DNA from: Pegoplata infirma
Taxonomy: Eukaryota; Arthropoda; Insecta; Diptera; Anthomyiidae
Reading direction: 5' to 3'
Length of the DNA stretch: 64,000 nt
Assembly (NCBI GenBank): GCA_963921195.1
Contig: OY992540.1
Location: 58,908,844-58,972,843, forward strand
Part shown: piece after piece, positions 10,782-21,196 of the stretch
How positions within the stretch are numbered: position 1 is the first letter of the stretch
How the letters are laid out: each line of letters starts with the position of its first letter
The notes under the pieces: model-generated
What the model saw: the letters and a program-made list of their open reading frames with translations, nothing else
Database searches by the model: none
What the model was told of the DNA's origin: nothing
Program-made: the position numbers and the translations under genes

Positions 10782-11125
10782 TATGCATACATATACCCTC
10801 TAACACTTACAAGGAAGGTCTTTCAAAGGGCACCCACCATTTGTCCTGAAACTTGGCTAAAGGAAAGAGGGGAGCAAAATAAGAGTTACTTGTTTTCTCT
10901 TAGCTGCCCAATATCACATTTAGCGGGTCAAAGGGGAGGCGGGAAAACGGTTTTTTTTCGTTTTTTGAGGATTTTTCGAGGATTTTTCCCATTTCTTCAA
11001 AAGAAACTATATGAACATTTTATACAGATCGAAAGGTTTTTTGAAGCCCTATCCAATGTCGTATCGTTTGTTCCCAAATTCGGCTTTCTTAAGTTCGTTA
11101 TTGTCAAAAGTTTATAAACGTTGGG
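10782..11125. other. Non-coding, family A-associated DNA
   Basis: Contains 'accctctaacacttacaagg' and 'aaacttggctaaaggaaaga'. It resembles the internal part of family A but is too degenerate to delimit. No gene is visible. Confidence 0.4.
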
Positions 11126-11885
11126 GTAGTAGTAGCGTGATTAGAGCGTGATTCACGCGTGATCACGCGTGAGTGTGACTGAATTCAATTTTACTCACGT
11201 GATTGTGAGTGAGTTGAGAAAAAAATGGCGTGAGTGAGTGTGCGTGAGTAAGATTTTTGCGTGAGTGAGTGTGCGTCAGTCGATTTTTTTTTCGTGAGTT
11301 TGCGTGATTTATTTCCTCTTCATATTTGCTTTCGTACCAAAAAAATCAACAAAAAAATTTAAAATTTAGCTTAACTTAAGATTTCGTCCCGAAAAAATCA
11401 AAAACAAATGAACAGCTAATGCGAATAAGGACGAATAGACCATTTGTATAATTTGACAAATGACGATAAAAACGCAGGAAACGGTTTAAAACTTATATTT
11501 TTGTAACCTTTTTTACATTAATGGATTAGTGCATTATGCAAAAATGTTGGAAAAAATATTAGTTTTTAGCCGTTTCCTGCGTTTTTATCGTCATATGTAA
11601 AATAATACAAATGGTCTATTCGTCCTTATACGCATGAACTGTTCAAATGTAAAATTTCGATGAACCTTAAATTTGGTTGAAAATTTTGAAAGATTTTAAA
11701 AATTTTAGTTTTTGAAATTTTTTTTTGTATAAATAAGAGTTTTGTGAGTCTGAGGCAACGTGAGTGTGAGTAAAGCTTGCGTGAGTGCACGTGAGTGTGA
11801 GTTGTATTAAATTTACTCAAGTGATTGTGAGTGAGTGTGAGTACAAAAAATATGCTCGTTAGTAAGTGTGCGTAAAAATTATAGT
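11126..11885. mobile_element. GTGAGTGA-rich hAT-like MITE relative
   Basis: The two outer portions (11126-11310 and 11745-11885) consist of 'gcgtgagtgagtg' and 'tcacgtgattgtgagtgagt' words, as in the element at 5774-6291. The centre holds a foldback insertion. Clear termini are not preserved. Confidence 0.55.
11404..11650. mobile_element. Foldback MITE, arms about 95 bp
   Basis: The left arm starts AAATGAACAGCTAATGCGAA and the right arm ends with its inverted copy 'tgcgtataaggacg' in reverse complement. The arms include the conserved block 'acgataaaaacgcaggaaac'. It is nested in the GTGA-rich element. No coding capacity is visible. Confidence 0.85.
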
Positions 11886-12575
11886 CGGTCAAGACCGGCC
11901 ATATAATACCCTAAACCAGTGTTATCCGAAAAATGGGTTTCAAGTCCAAACATGGATCCGATTAAATCTATCTCTTGTTAGATCTTTAATTGGTGTAAAA
12001 AAACACATAAAAACGAAATTTGAGTAAAATATGGATTTTTTTGCCAAAAAAGCGATTTAACTGAACATCGGGCGGAACTTTATATGGGCACTTAGTCCAG
12101 AAATGGTCCAACTACAATTCGATTTGATTATGGGGCTACAAGAAGGACTTGTCCAATTTATTTTTAATTTGGAATGATGATTTGTAACTATGATAAACGC
12201 CTAGCTGCTAAATTTCGAAACGATACATACAAAAATGCGGAAATTAGAGTCATTTATCCAAATTTTAAGGGGACGTTTGTATGAGTGCTATGTCTAAGCA
12301 TGAACCGATTTTTTCCAATTTCAATAGGCTTCGTCCTTAGGCCAAACAAAGCTTAAGATTTAAATTTCAGCCAAATCGATTAATATTTGCTACCGATATT
12401 ATGTTTACAACGTTTTTATGGACGGGCGGACATAGCAAAAATTACTTAAAAAGTTATTCTAAGTCGACCGGTATGCTTAAAAGTGGGTCTAGTACCAATA
12501 TTTCGGGTAGTAACAAACATCAGCACAAACTCATTATACCCTGTACCACAGAGTGGTGTAGGGTATAAAAAGTGT
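11886..12575. repeat. Dispersed repeat family B
   Basis: The left part reads 'gtcggtcaagaccggccata' and 'taataccctaaacc'. The right part reads 'aaactcattataccctgtac' and 'agtggtgtagggtataaa'. Part of the same family is at about 46280-46500. It is non-coding and the internal sequence is not recognised. Confidence 0.65.
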
Positions 12576-12654
12576 TAACACCTTATGAAAAAATTAGGTC
12601 TTTCGGGAAAATCCGAATAAAATCCGAACTAGCCGGAATTTCGCCAAATAATTT

Positions 12655-13085
12655 GAGACAATTTGATGAAAAAAATATTGATGAAAAAAAAAAATATTGA
12701 TGAAAAAAAAAATATTGATGAAAAAATATATTGATGAAAAAAAATTTATTGATATTGAAGAAAAAAAATATTGACGAAAAAAATATTGATGAAAAAAAAA
12801 TATTGATGAAAAAATATTGATGAAAAAAATATTGATGAAAAAAAAATATTGATGAAAAAAAATATAGATGAAAAAAAATATTGATGAAAAAAAAAATATA
12901 AATGAAAAAAAAATATTTATGAAAAAATATATTGATGAAAAAAAAATTTATTGATATTGAAGAAAAAAAATATTGATGAAAAAATATATTGATGAAAAAA
13001 AATATTGATGAAAAATATATTGATGAAAAAAAAATATTGATGAAAAAAATATTGATGAAAAAAAATATTGATGAAAAAATAATTA
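12655..13085. repeat. A-rich minisatellite, unit like ATATTGATGAAAAAA
   Basis: About 15-19 bp irregular tandem units (TATTGATGAAAAAAA) run through the stretch. A roughly 60-bp higher-order piece containing 'tttattgatattgaagaaaa' occurs twice (about 12740 and 12945). The right border 'gttacgttttattcaccagc' matches that of the array ending at 4745. Confidence 0.85.
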
Positions 13086-13089
13086 TGTT

Positions 13090-14545
13090 ACGTTTTATTC
13101 ACCAGCTGGATCTTAACGACATTCTACCGAACCGTGGACAATTATTGAACATATTCTTGATATTGTGTTGAACATTTAAACAAAAAAAAATGAAATTTAA
13201 ATTTTTAAATTTGTAAAACCTAAATGAAAAGAAATATGAGAGACATAAGGGAATCATTTATTGTTATATTTTTTTTCTTCTTCTTCTTTCAATGAACTTC
13301 AATGGCTCTGAGCCATTGGTGGACGACATGTATACAAAAGAAACATAAATCATTTTCTGGTAAATGCAGTACTTACCATACTGTACTGCATATAAGTAGA
13401 AAATATAAAATTTTATAAACAAAAAAAAATGCAAAATTAAAGAAAAAGAATAAAAATTTATTTTTTAATTGAAAGAGGGCAATAAGTTGAATGACAAATT
13501 TATGAGATGAACATAAAAAAAATAAAGAACAAATTGTTATTAAACAGATGAAACGAACAGAAAAAACTTTGTTATTGAGTTTTTAAAAATGCTTAAATAT
13601 GCACAAAGTGTATTTTAAATAGTTTTTTCGAAAATTTTCAACAGTAATTAAGAATTTATGTGATAAAAGTTTTAATTTTAGTAATTCTTAAATTTACAAT
13701 TATAAAGAGCATTCACTTAAAACATAAAACTTTAATATATAAAAAATATTAAATAACCCGAGAATCGAACTCAAAACCTCTAGATAACAGAGTTTATACC
13801 GAAGCTACTATAAGAAGCAGTCATGCACATATTTTTTAACTTTTATATTTTTTTTTATAAAATATTTATCGAATACCCTTAATATTTTATAATTTTGTTA
13901 TAAATTTCAAAATGATTTTAGTTTTTTTACTTTCACTTCTAAGTGTACAAAATAATTGTTACAATTGAGTGAACACCGGTAAGTAGATTTTTCATAGTTT
14001 TCAAAATAAAAAAATTGTAATAAAAATACCATAAACAATTTAAAGTTTTTCTTTAAAGTTTTAATTTAACTTTAAATTTGTTGCATACAAGAACAGAGTA
14101 ATTAAATAAAATTTTTATAAAAACCTTGGCTTTCTATTTCTTCGTATTGTGGCTTACAAATATTGCATAAAATTTCGAAATATAATACTTATTCTATTAA
14201 TTTAATTACTTGCTATTAATCAACAATACATTTTTGTTCTTTCTATGTTCTTATTAAACAATTTCTTATAAATTCAATTAACTTAATTTGTATTTGTATT
14301 ATATTATATTATTTGTGTATCATTTTATTTAATTTATGTTAATATATGTAGCGATACAATAATTGAACTAAATTTTACTGTAACTTGCCCGAAGTGATAT
14401 TACAACTGTAAATAGGTTTCAAAACTAATAACTAAGTAAACAAATTAGTTTTACACAAATCATAATTACTATATACTTAACACAAATGATGTATAACACT
14501 GTACGACAGAATTGAAGTTTTGTGGCACACATAATTTTTGAGTGT
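13090..14545. other. AT-rich repeat-derived DNA
   Basis: No gene is visible. There is a TTC run near 13275, a tRNA-like block at 13755-13830 and a right end 'cacataatttttgagtgt' at about 14526-14543. That end matches the CACTCA-type MITE end at 10779, which suggests an old, long relative without a recognisable left end. Confidence 0.45.
13755..13830 (-). repeat. tRNA-like SINE head
   Basis: On the minus strand there is a near-canonical T-arm, GAGTTCGATTCTC, preceded at tRNA-like distance by 'agtagcttcggtataaactc', which resembles a D-arm. The acceptor ends do not pair well, so a working tRNA is unlikely and a tRNA-derived SINE is the better reading. Confidence 0.5.
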
Positions 14546-14599
14546 AATTTTTTTTTTTTTTTGTAAACATTTTTTTTTTTTTTTAGTGTAAAAAATTTT

Positions 14600-15845
14600 T
14601 TGAGCGACAAAAATGTATACCGAACCGAGACATACGTCCGTCTGCCTGTCTGTGGAAAGCACGATACCGTCCAAAGAAAAAAAGGGATAGACACCTGAAG
14701 TTTGGCACGAATATGTGTAATGGTCATAGGTTGGTTAAGTTCGTAAGTATGCCAAATCGGCTAAACCAACCTCTTAAAACTCAATTTTTTTAAAAGGTTT
14801 TTGGTTAAATTTATTTAACAAATAAAACATTTTTGTTTTAGAAGTAGTTTAAAGTCCTGCAATTCGATCAAAGGGATTAAAAATTTTATTTTTTTAACCC
14901 GCCCTTTTTTTTGGGCGTGGATATAAAAGAAAATGGGTTATTAATGATAAAATTGTATAATTAAAGGCAAAAATCAAAACAAAATCTACTTTCAAGCATT
15001 TTTCTCAAGGGGAAAGATGTTCTTCAATGACTACCCCGACCTATCTCCACTTCCTAAGTGGGCTCCCGTTCAAAAATTTCTTCTTTTTTTTTTTAATTTT
15101 CCCCAACTGTAATTTGTATAGGAGCCCACTTAGGGAGAGTAGATAGGGCGTAGGCTTGTTTTGAAAAAATGTTAGAGGTTAAAAATAAATGGGGTCGGTC
15201 TCACTAATGACCCATCTAGTTGGCCCGGTAGGAGCTGAATAAAAAAATAAATATAAAAAAATAAAAAATTGTATAGAGACCACCTTGAGGGTTGAAGATA
15301 ATGTTTTGATTAAAAAAAAAACATTTGACTGCTTTAAGAGCACTCTTAGGGCAGTTAGAGCGGTTGGAGCAAATTTTGAAAAATGTCATTTTGTATGGGA
15401 GCCCCCTTAAAAATTGGAGATAGAATGTTAGTTTGTTCTACAAAAATGTTAAAGCGCAAAAATTAAAGGGGCGGTCTTGCTATTGACCCCTATACGACTC
15501 ACCATTGCAGCAGTAGACCTAATTTAAATATTGGAAAATTATAATAACATTTTTTCCAAAAATTTAAAAGAATAGTAATAATCGCTATCCCAGTTTAAAA
15601 TAAAAAAAATCAAAGAGTGTATACATTTTTAAAAATGAGATTTAAATTTTAAAACTTAAAAATTGCATACTTTTTAAGATTTTTTATGTTTTTTTTTTGA
15701 ATACTTCGAAAAAACAAAATTTAAAAAAAAACAAGTAAGAGTGTCAAATTCGGCTGTGCCTCCAAGATACAAAAAAAAATTTTAAAAATTGCAGGGGCGT
15801 TTTTTTTTTTGGGTGTAGTGGTAATTGGAGGGGGGACAATTTTCC
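14600..15845 (+). repeat. Dispersed repeat family A, long decayed copy
   Basis: Begins with 'cgtccgtctgcctgtctgtg', then 'gtttggcacgaatatgtgta', 'ggttggttaagttcgtaagt' and 'cccgcccttttttttgggcg', in the same order as other copies. Several 'ggagccc(a/c)ctta' blocks follow. It ends with 'aaattcggctgtgcc' near 15740. No coding frame is visible. Confidence 0.65.
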
Positions 15846-15853
15846 TCTTGAAA

Positions 15854-17524
15854 CAGTGGCGTATACAGGGGGGGGCCCGGGGGCCCGGGCCCCCCCCCGA
15901 AATGATTTCACAAATTTCAGAATTTAGTATCAAATAACAAGTACAAAATTAAAAAACTTCTTTAAAAAAATCGAAAATCATTAAGAATCTAACATTTTTT
16001 GAAGAAAAATTTTTGAAACTTAAAATTTTCTGTTAAAAAAAATCTAAAAATTTTAAAATTTTTTCTTAGAATTTGAAACTTTTCAAATCTTAAAATGCGA
16101 CTGTCTTTTAGAAAAATGTCTTAGAACAAGACTATTTCTTAAAAACAAAATGTCTCAGAATCTACAACTTTCTATAAGAAAAAATTATGAGATTCTATGA
16201 CTTTTTTTATAGAAATAATGTCTTAAAATATTGAAATTTTTTTCAGAATCTAGGACTTTTTTCTATATTAAAAATGTCTCAGAATCTGAGACTTTTTCTA
16301 TTAAAAATTCTCAGAATCTGAGGCTTTTCTATATAAAAAATGTTTCAGAATCAGAGAATGACGTCTCTGATCCGAAAAATGTCTCAAAATCTGAGATTTT
16401 TTCTATAAAAAAATTCTTAGAATCTGAGGCTTTTCTATATGAAAAATGTTGTAGAATCTGAGAACTTTAATTAATTTCTGTGAATTTTTCTTACAATCTA
16501 AGAAAGTGTCTCGGAATCTCATACTTTTTTTACAAAAAAATGTTTCAGAATCAACAAATTTGTCTTAAGGAAAATTATCTCAAAATCTAAGATTTTGTGT
16601 ATAGGAAAAATGTCTCAGAGACACAAGCTGAGACTTTTTTTTATAGAAAAATGCTTAAAATCTGAGACTTTTTCTATTGTAAAAATATCTTTTTCTATAA
16701 GAATAATGTCTCAGAATCTGAGTATTTTTCTGTGAGAAAAATATTTCCGAATCTAAGACTTTTTCTTTAGGAAAAATGTCTAAGAATCTGAGACTTTTTC
16801 TATATGAAAAATGTTTTAGAATCTGCACAGAGAAAAATAAATTTCCAACTGAATTTTTCAGTTGTATCAACTCAAAATTCGGTTGCTGCTATTAAATTTC
16901 GCTGTGGCATACGAATTTTTTAGTTGTTTCGATTAAAAGACAGTTGTATTAACAAAATTTAGTTGTAACTACCGATATTTAGTTGTTTTAACTGTAATAC
17001 AAATGCATCAACCGATTTTTTGTTGCAACAACTGAATTTCAGTTGGAAATTAGCAAATTTGTTTTCTGTGTGTGACAATTTCCTATAGGCAAAACAGAAA
17101 CTGAGACTTGTTCTATAAGAAGTCTAAGAATTTGAGACTTTTTCTTTAGGAAAAGTGTTTAAGTCTGAGACTTTTTTAATAGGAAAAATGTCTCAGAATC
17201 TAAGAAATTTTCTGTGGAAAAAATGTCAGAGAATCTGAGACATTTTCTATAGAAAAACTGTCGAAGAATCTGAGACCTTTTCTATAGGAAAAATATCTCA
17301 GAATATTTACACTTTAGAAATAGGCTTAAGTCTCTCAAAAAATTTTAATGTTGTTTTCCCCCAACAGTTTTAAACTTACACAAAAATGAAGAATCTGATT
17401 GTGTTACATTCAGTTCAAGAAAAAGATCGAGAAAATTTCTAAAACATGTGCTGTTATGTAAATTTTTTGTAAAAAATAAAAAAAAATGTTGGGCCCCCAC
17501 CGAAATAAAATCCTGGATACGCCC
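15854..17524. mobile_element. hAT-type non-autonomous transposon, copy 1 (last 3 bp at 30222-30224)
   Basis: The left terminus CAGTGGCGTATACAGG pairs with the right terminus CAGGGGCGTATCCAGG (reverse strand), whose final CTG now lies at 30222-30224 because a 12.7-kb LTR composite is inserted at the GCCC just before it. Perfect 8-bp duplications TCTTGAAA flank the whole (15846-15853 and 30225-30232), the hAT signature. Next to the left end lies a G-run/C-run palindrome (about 15868-15899). The interior is a tandem array of about 35-bp units around TCTCAGAATCTGAGA. A further MITE is nested at 16826-17070. No transposase is visible. Confidence 0.92.
16826..17070. mobile_element. MITE with CACAGARAAA ends and CAGTTG-rich interior
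   Basis: The ends CACAGAGAAAAATAAATTTC and (reverse strand) CACACAGAAAACAAATTT are inverted. Arms continue with 'ttccaactgaa'. The interior repeats 'cagttg', 'caactg' and 'ttagttgt'. It interrupts the tandem array of the hAT element. A relative is at 51601-51838. Confidence 0.75.
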
Positions 17525-19401
17525 TGTGAGGTTGCCCTCACAAGGTTTGTTGTTAGTATGAACGCTACCCTAATTTGTTGGTTTAACAACTATTTTTTTG
17601 TCCGTGTAGTTTGAGTGTCATATTTTTCGAAAATTTTCAGTTCGAAAATAAATTTATTTTATCACATCAGCCTTTGGTTGAGATTTCAATTGTGGAAAAT
17701 TTTCAAGAAGACGCACATAAAAGTTGCTCTGCGGAGAATTTAAAGGAAATTATTTGGAAAACTTTTATTAGTGGAACCTGTAAGAATAAATTATACATAT
17801 TTTAGAAAGGATAGCGATATCCAGAACTGTTAAGGGTGTGGTGACCAGGAGTATTGAGAGTATCCCTGGGAGAATAAATCTTTTTTGAGTATTTACGACG
17901 ATTAATCATTCCGGTGGTCAAGTATAAAATTGAGGGAAATTGGTGGAGGGGACCTGCCGGATATAAATTTTATTCCGGGGTGGGGAAAATCTACCTACAG
18001 CTGAATAAGTTAAATGAATTTTGCGTACAGATGATTACCACGGGAGAATTTACAAAGTCTGACAAAAGTGAACACCTGCCTCAGTTTTGGTTACAACCTA
18101 TTAAGGTGACCATATGGTTTTATCAACCAATAGTGAATGTCGATTTTCTGAAGAAATTTTCAAGTATGCAATTAATTTATTTAACGCGGAGTAAACTAAA
18201 TTTTGTTGTTTAAATTCGTTAAGTGATGCGTAACGGTTAAAATATTTTTTTTTTAATCTGTTTTTTTATTAATCGTAAATTTTGTTTATCTAATTTGTTT
18301 TTTTGTAACTTTTAAATTCAATTTTTTAAATTTTCGTATGGTCACCTAAATTAATTTCCTCAACGTTTCCTACATTATACACACAACCATACAAAACCCT
18401 TTATACTTTCACTCAAAAAACCTAATCACACATATTCACCACATTTAACTCTCTCACACTCTCACATGCTATACGCAGACTCACCACTTACACAAGTATA
18501 AAAGCTTTTGCTTTTATCCACCACATACACACAAACGCACACGCAACTTACTCAACCAACCCCTTTTAACTTCTTACTTTGTACAAAAGCTCGTCAGTAT
18601 CCAGTATCCAGGCGCCTGCAGATTACGAAGGATGCACACGTAAGTTACATATGATTTTGTTTGATTAGTTACTTGGTTCAGTCATACACATTATTTACAC
18701 TTCATACCGGTTGCAACCTACAAGTTGTAACAAAGTACACGGCTTTTTTCTTTTTTTTAATTGTTGAAACAAAATGTGGAATTTTGTCAGACAGGGATTC
18801 CCAAATTTTTCGTATAAGGGTCCTAATATTTAATTTAAATTATAATTTGTTTTCTTTCATAATTTTCTCTGAAAGGGGAATTGCAAATAAGGGTGACCAT
18901 AGTTTTGTTAATTTCTTAAATAATTTTTATTTGTATTGGTTCTTTTATAAAATTAATTTTAATATTTCTTTTTTGTAAGTTAATTTTTTTTGGGTTTCTT
19001 TAAATTAACTTTCGTGTGGTTTTATGAATAAAATGGTGAATTTGTATTTATCTTTGTTTAAAATGATTTAATTTGTTTTTGTGTAATTTTTACGAAATGT
19101 GAAGTAGGTAGGTAGTGTAAATGGGTTTCGGGCTGACACAAATTTAATGTGGCTGTCAGCAAGGAGGGAGGGTTAAGACCACGGGTGCCGTCCATCTTGG
19201 CAACCCACCCCTTTAGTCATCAACGTCCCTTCGGTATTGCTATTTTGATGTTGCTTTATGCTACCTAAATTTTAATGTTTTGTAGCGATCCCGAACCTGC
19301 CTCTGAAGGGACAAGACACACTCCCAACCCTGAGCACGGCCGGTACCAGTAGGTAGCTCCGTCCCTGAAGAGGTAGGCCAGTGGGTTGAAGGGTCGTTAC
19401 A
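17525..19401 (+). repeat. LTR1 (left LTR, 1,877 bp)
   Basis: Starts TGTGAGGTTGCCCTCACA, a small dyad, and ends ...GTCGTTACA seven bases before the primer site. It is identical to LTR2 up to 19296. The last 121 bp (19281-19401) forms an imperfect dyad: TGTAGCGATC at its start against GGTCGTTACA at its end, and CCTGCCTCTGAAGGGAC against GTCCCTGAAGAGGTAGG inside. Open frames within the LTR (for example at 17611 and 17914) have no recognisable domains and are most likely chance. Confidence 0.92.
18497..18504 (+). promoter_or_regulatory. Probable TATA box of LTR1 (same in LTR2 at 22169-22176)
   Basis: TATAAAAG follows a CA/CT-rich U3-like tract in the middle of the LTR. A possible initiator TCAGT lies at 18594-18598, which is far downstream, so the start site is not fixed. 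A consensus 5' splice site, ACACGTAAGT, follows at about 18635-18644, and a pyrimidine tract with CAG (TTTGGCTTTCAG, ending near 19800) lies in the leader, so leader splicing is possible. Confidence 0.5.
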
Positions 19402-19408
19402 GAATATT

Positions 19409-19425
19409 TGGCGCCCAACGTGGGG
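19409..19425 (+). other. Primer-binding site, tRNA-Lys(CUU)
   Basis: TGGCGCCCAACGTGGGG is complementary to the 3' end, including CCA, of fly tRNA-Lys(CUU) as I know it. It starts seven bases after the LTR1 end, as expected for minus-strand priming. Confidence 0.9.
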
Positions 19426-20249
19426 CCTCAGTTAGCGTTACTTTGTAATTTTGCGATTTTCTATCTAGTGATTGAGGCTTCTGAACTTTCGATTTTCTTG
19501 TAGTAATATTTTTCTCTCTCTCTCTTTACCTTTTCCTTTCTCTAACTATATCGTCATTTATCCTTCAAACGGGACATTGTTATGGAGAACGTTCGTTTCA
19601 ATTCCGCGTTCTGATAATATTTGAGGTATAGTTAGTCTATCGGGGTTTGGGTTCGGTCTTCGATACTCTGTCTGGATAATTTCGGACAGTTTCTTGACCG
19701 ACGCTTTCCTGTCTTTCACCATCGTTTCTTTTCTATCAACACTCACCTACACACTTCTCTTATATTGCTAACCACACTGACCTTTTCGTTTGGCTTTCAG
19801 GTACTTGTGAAGTTATATTTGAGCAAATTTCGGATATAAGCCCTTGTAAATGATTGTCGAATGTATCTCTTATTTCAACTTTGGTTTAGTCTGGTGACGT
19901 GATTTGCTCGAAGTTTTATCGTGTAAATTTACACCAGAGTTGAAATCTCGTTTCGAACTTTGGTTTAGCCTGGTGGCGGTTTTTTGTCTAATAGTCTATT
20001 ATTATCAGAAGAAGGCACACCAAAGGGAGGGAAAATCTTGATCACTCTTTTCTGTTAATTTTCTGTCGTTGGTGACTAAAATTTTGTTTTTACTTGTTTT
20101 TCTTTACCTACTGAAACCTGCTTCACTGAGTAGTAAAATATCAGGTGAATTGAGTTTTCGAGACTTTCGCGTAAATTTTTTTTTGTTTTTTTCTCTTTTA
20201 TAAATTTTTTTGTTGAAGTAGGGATTTATAAAATTTTTTTTTTTTTTTT
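19426..20249 (+). other. Leader of the short internal region
   Basis: Untranslated leader between the primer site and the first open frame. It has a CT run near 19507 and two related blocks, 'gaactttggtttagcctggt' and a variant near 19880. No gag-like coding sequence is present, so gag is deleted from this unit. Confidence 0.6.
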
Positions 20250-20903
20250 TTGAATATGATTTCGTGGCTCCTCTTTAAGAGAGCTCAAATGAGTATTTTA
20301 ATGCAAACGGTAAATCATATAAACGGGACTACGGACGTTACGGAGGACGAAAATACGGACATGCGAATTACGGCAATAGGTCTACATACTGTGGGACCAA
20401 ATGTGTTGTCGACCCAAATACAGAAGTTGGGAACTACTGGCACTATACATGTGGTACAACAAGCAAACGATGGTGCGGATACTGTGTCGGAAGCCAAACC
20501 TAAGAGGAAATTAAGAGCCGCCAAAAGAATCCGAGAACACTGGAAGAAGAAGAGGCAATACAAAAAGTATAGTATTTCACCGGAAGTGGTTAAATAGTCC
20601 TTTATTGGACCAAAGCTGTCGGTAAAAATTAATAACGTGGACCATGTGGGTTTGTATGATATTGGTACCAACAAAAGCATAATTGGTGGTGAGTTGGCGG
20701 ACTGGTTAATTCAGGCTGGAAACTACAAACGATGTGTTGGGAAAATTAATACAGCGGATGACCAATTTATTGAGGTGTTGGGAACCACTGTTGTGGAAGT
20801 TGGATATAAAGGTCGGACGAACGTGTTTGAGTTGCTTGTTATACCGACTTTAAGACATAATTTGATTTTTGGTACGGACTTTTATTGGGAGTTTGTGAAC
20901 TAA
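20250..20903 (+). pseudogene. Retropepsin (protease) relic in the short unit
   Basis: A single frame runs through one TAG stop at 20595-20597. The basic block KRKLRAAKRIREHW matches the start of pol in the neighbouring unit (KRKIRAAKRIREYY), and the downstream half aligns with its protease (NKSIIGG, HNLIFGTDF). The catalytic triplet, DSG in the intact unit, reads DIG here, so an active aspartic protease is not expected. RT, RNase H and integrase are all missing. The N-terminal part (about 85 residues) has no match I recognise. Identical flanking LTRs show the unit moved or was copied recently despite this decay, so it must have used proteins supplied in trans. Confidence 0.82.
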
Positions 20904-21196
20904 ACATGTCTGGGTGTGGACATATTTTTACACTGGGAAAAACGAACGGACTATAGGACGGAATTTGTTTCTTAATTTTTGTATGGTTAGTTAATAGTTA
21001 GTTAATTTTAATATAATACAGCTTAGTTAATAATAATTTTTGTTAGGATTTCATTAAGATTTTGATTTTAGTGTTATTGAAAATTTTCTTTTACAAAAAC
21101 GTTGGTTTTTCCGTTTGGTTGGAATATTTCCAGACTACCTAAAATCTTATTTTTTTTTTTTTTTACATTTTTTTTTTTTGCTTTCGGTGGTGTATT
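20904..21196 (+). other. 3' end of the short unit and minus/plus-strand priming region
   Basis: Non-coding. It ends with T-runs, then CTTTCGGTGGTGTATT directly before LTR2. The same motif precedes LTR3. A classic purine-only tract is not seen. Confidence 0.6.

Noticed and set aside
17611..18978. Three open frames (64, 99 and 105 codons) repeated exactly at 21283-22650
   Set aside because: They lie in the LTRs, are identical only because the LTRs are, show no domains, and are absent from LTR3.
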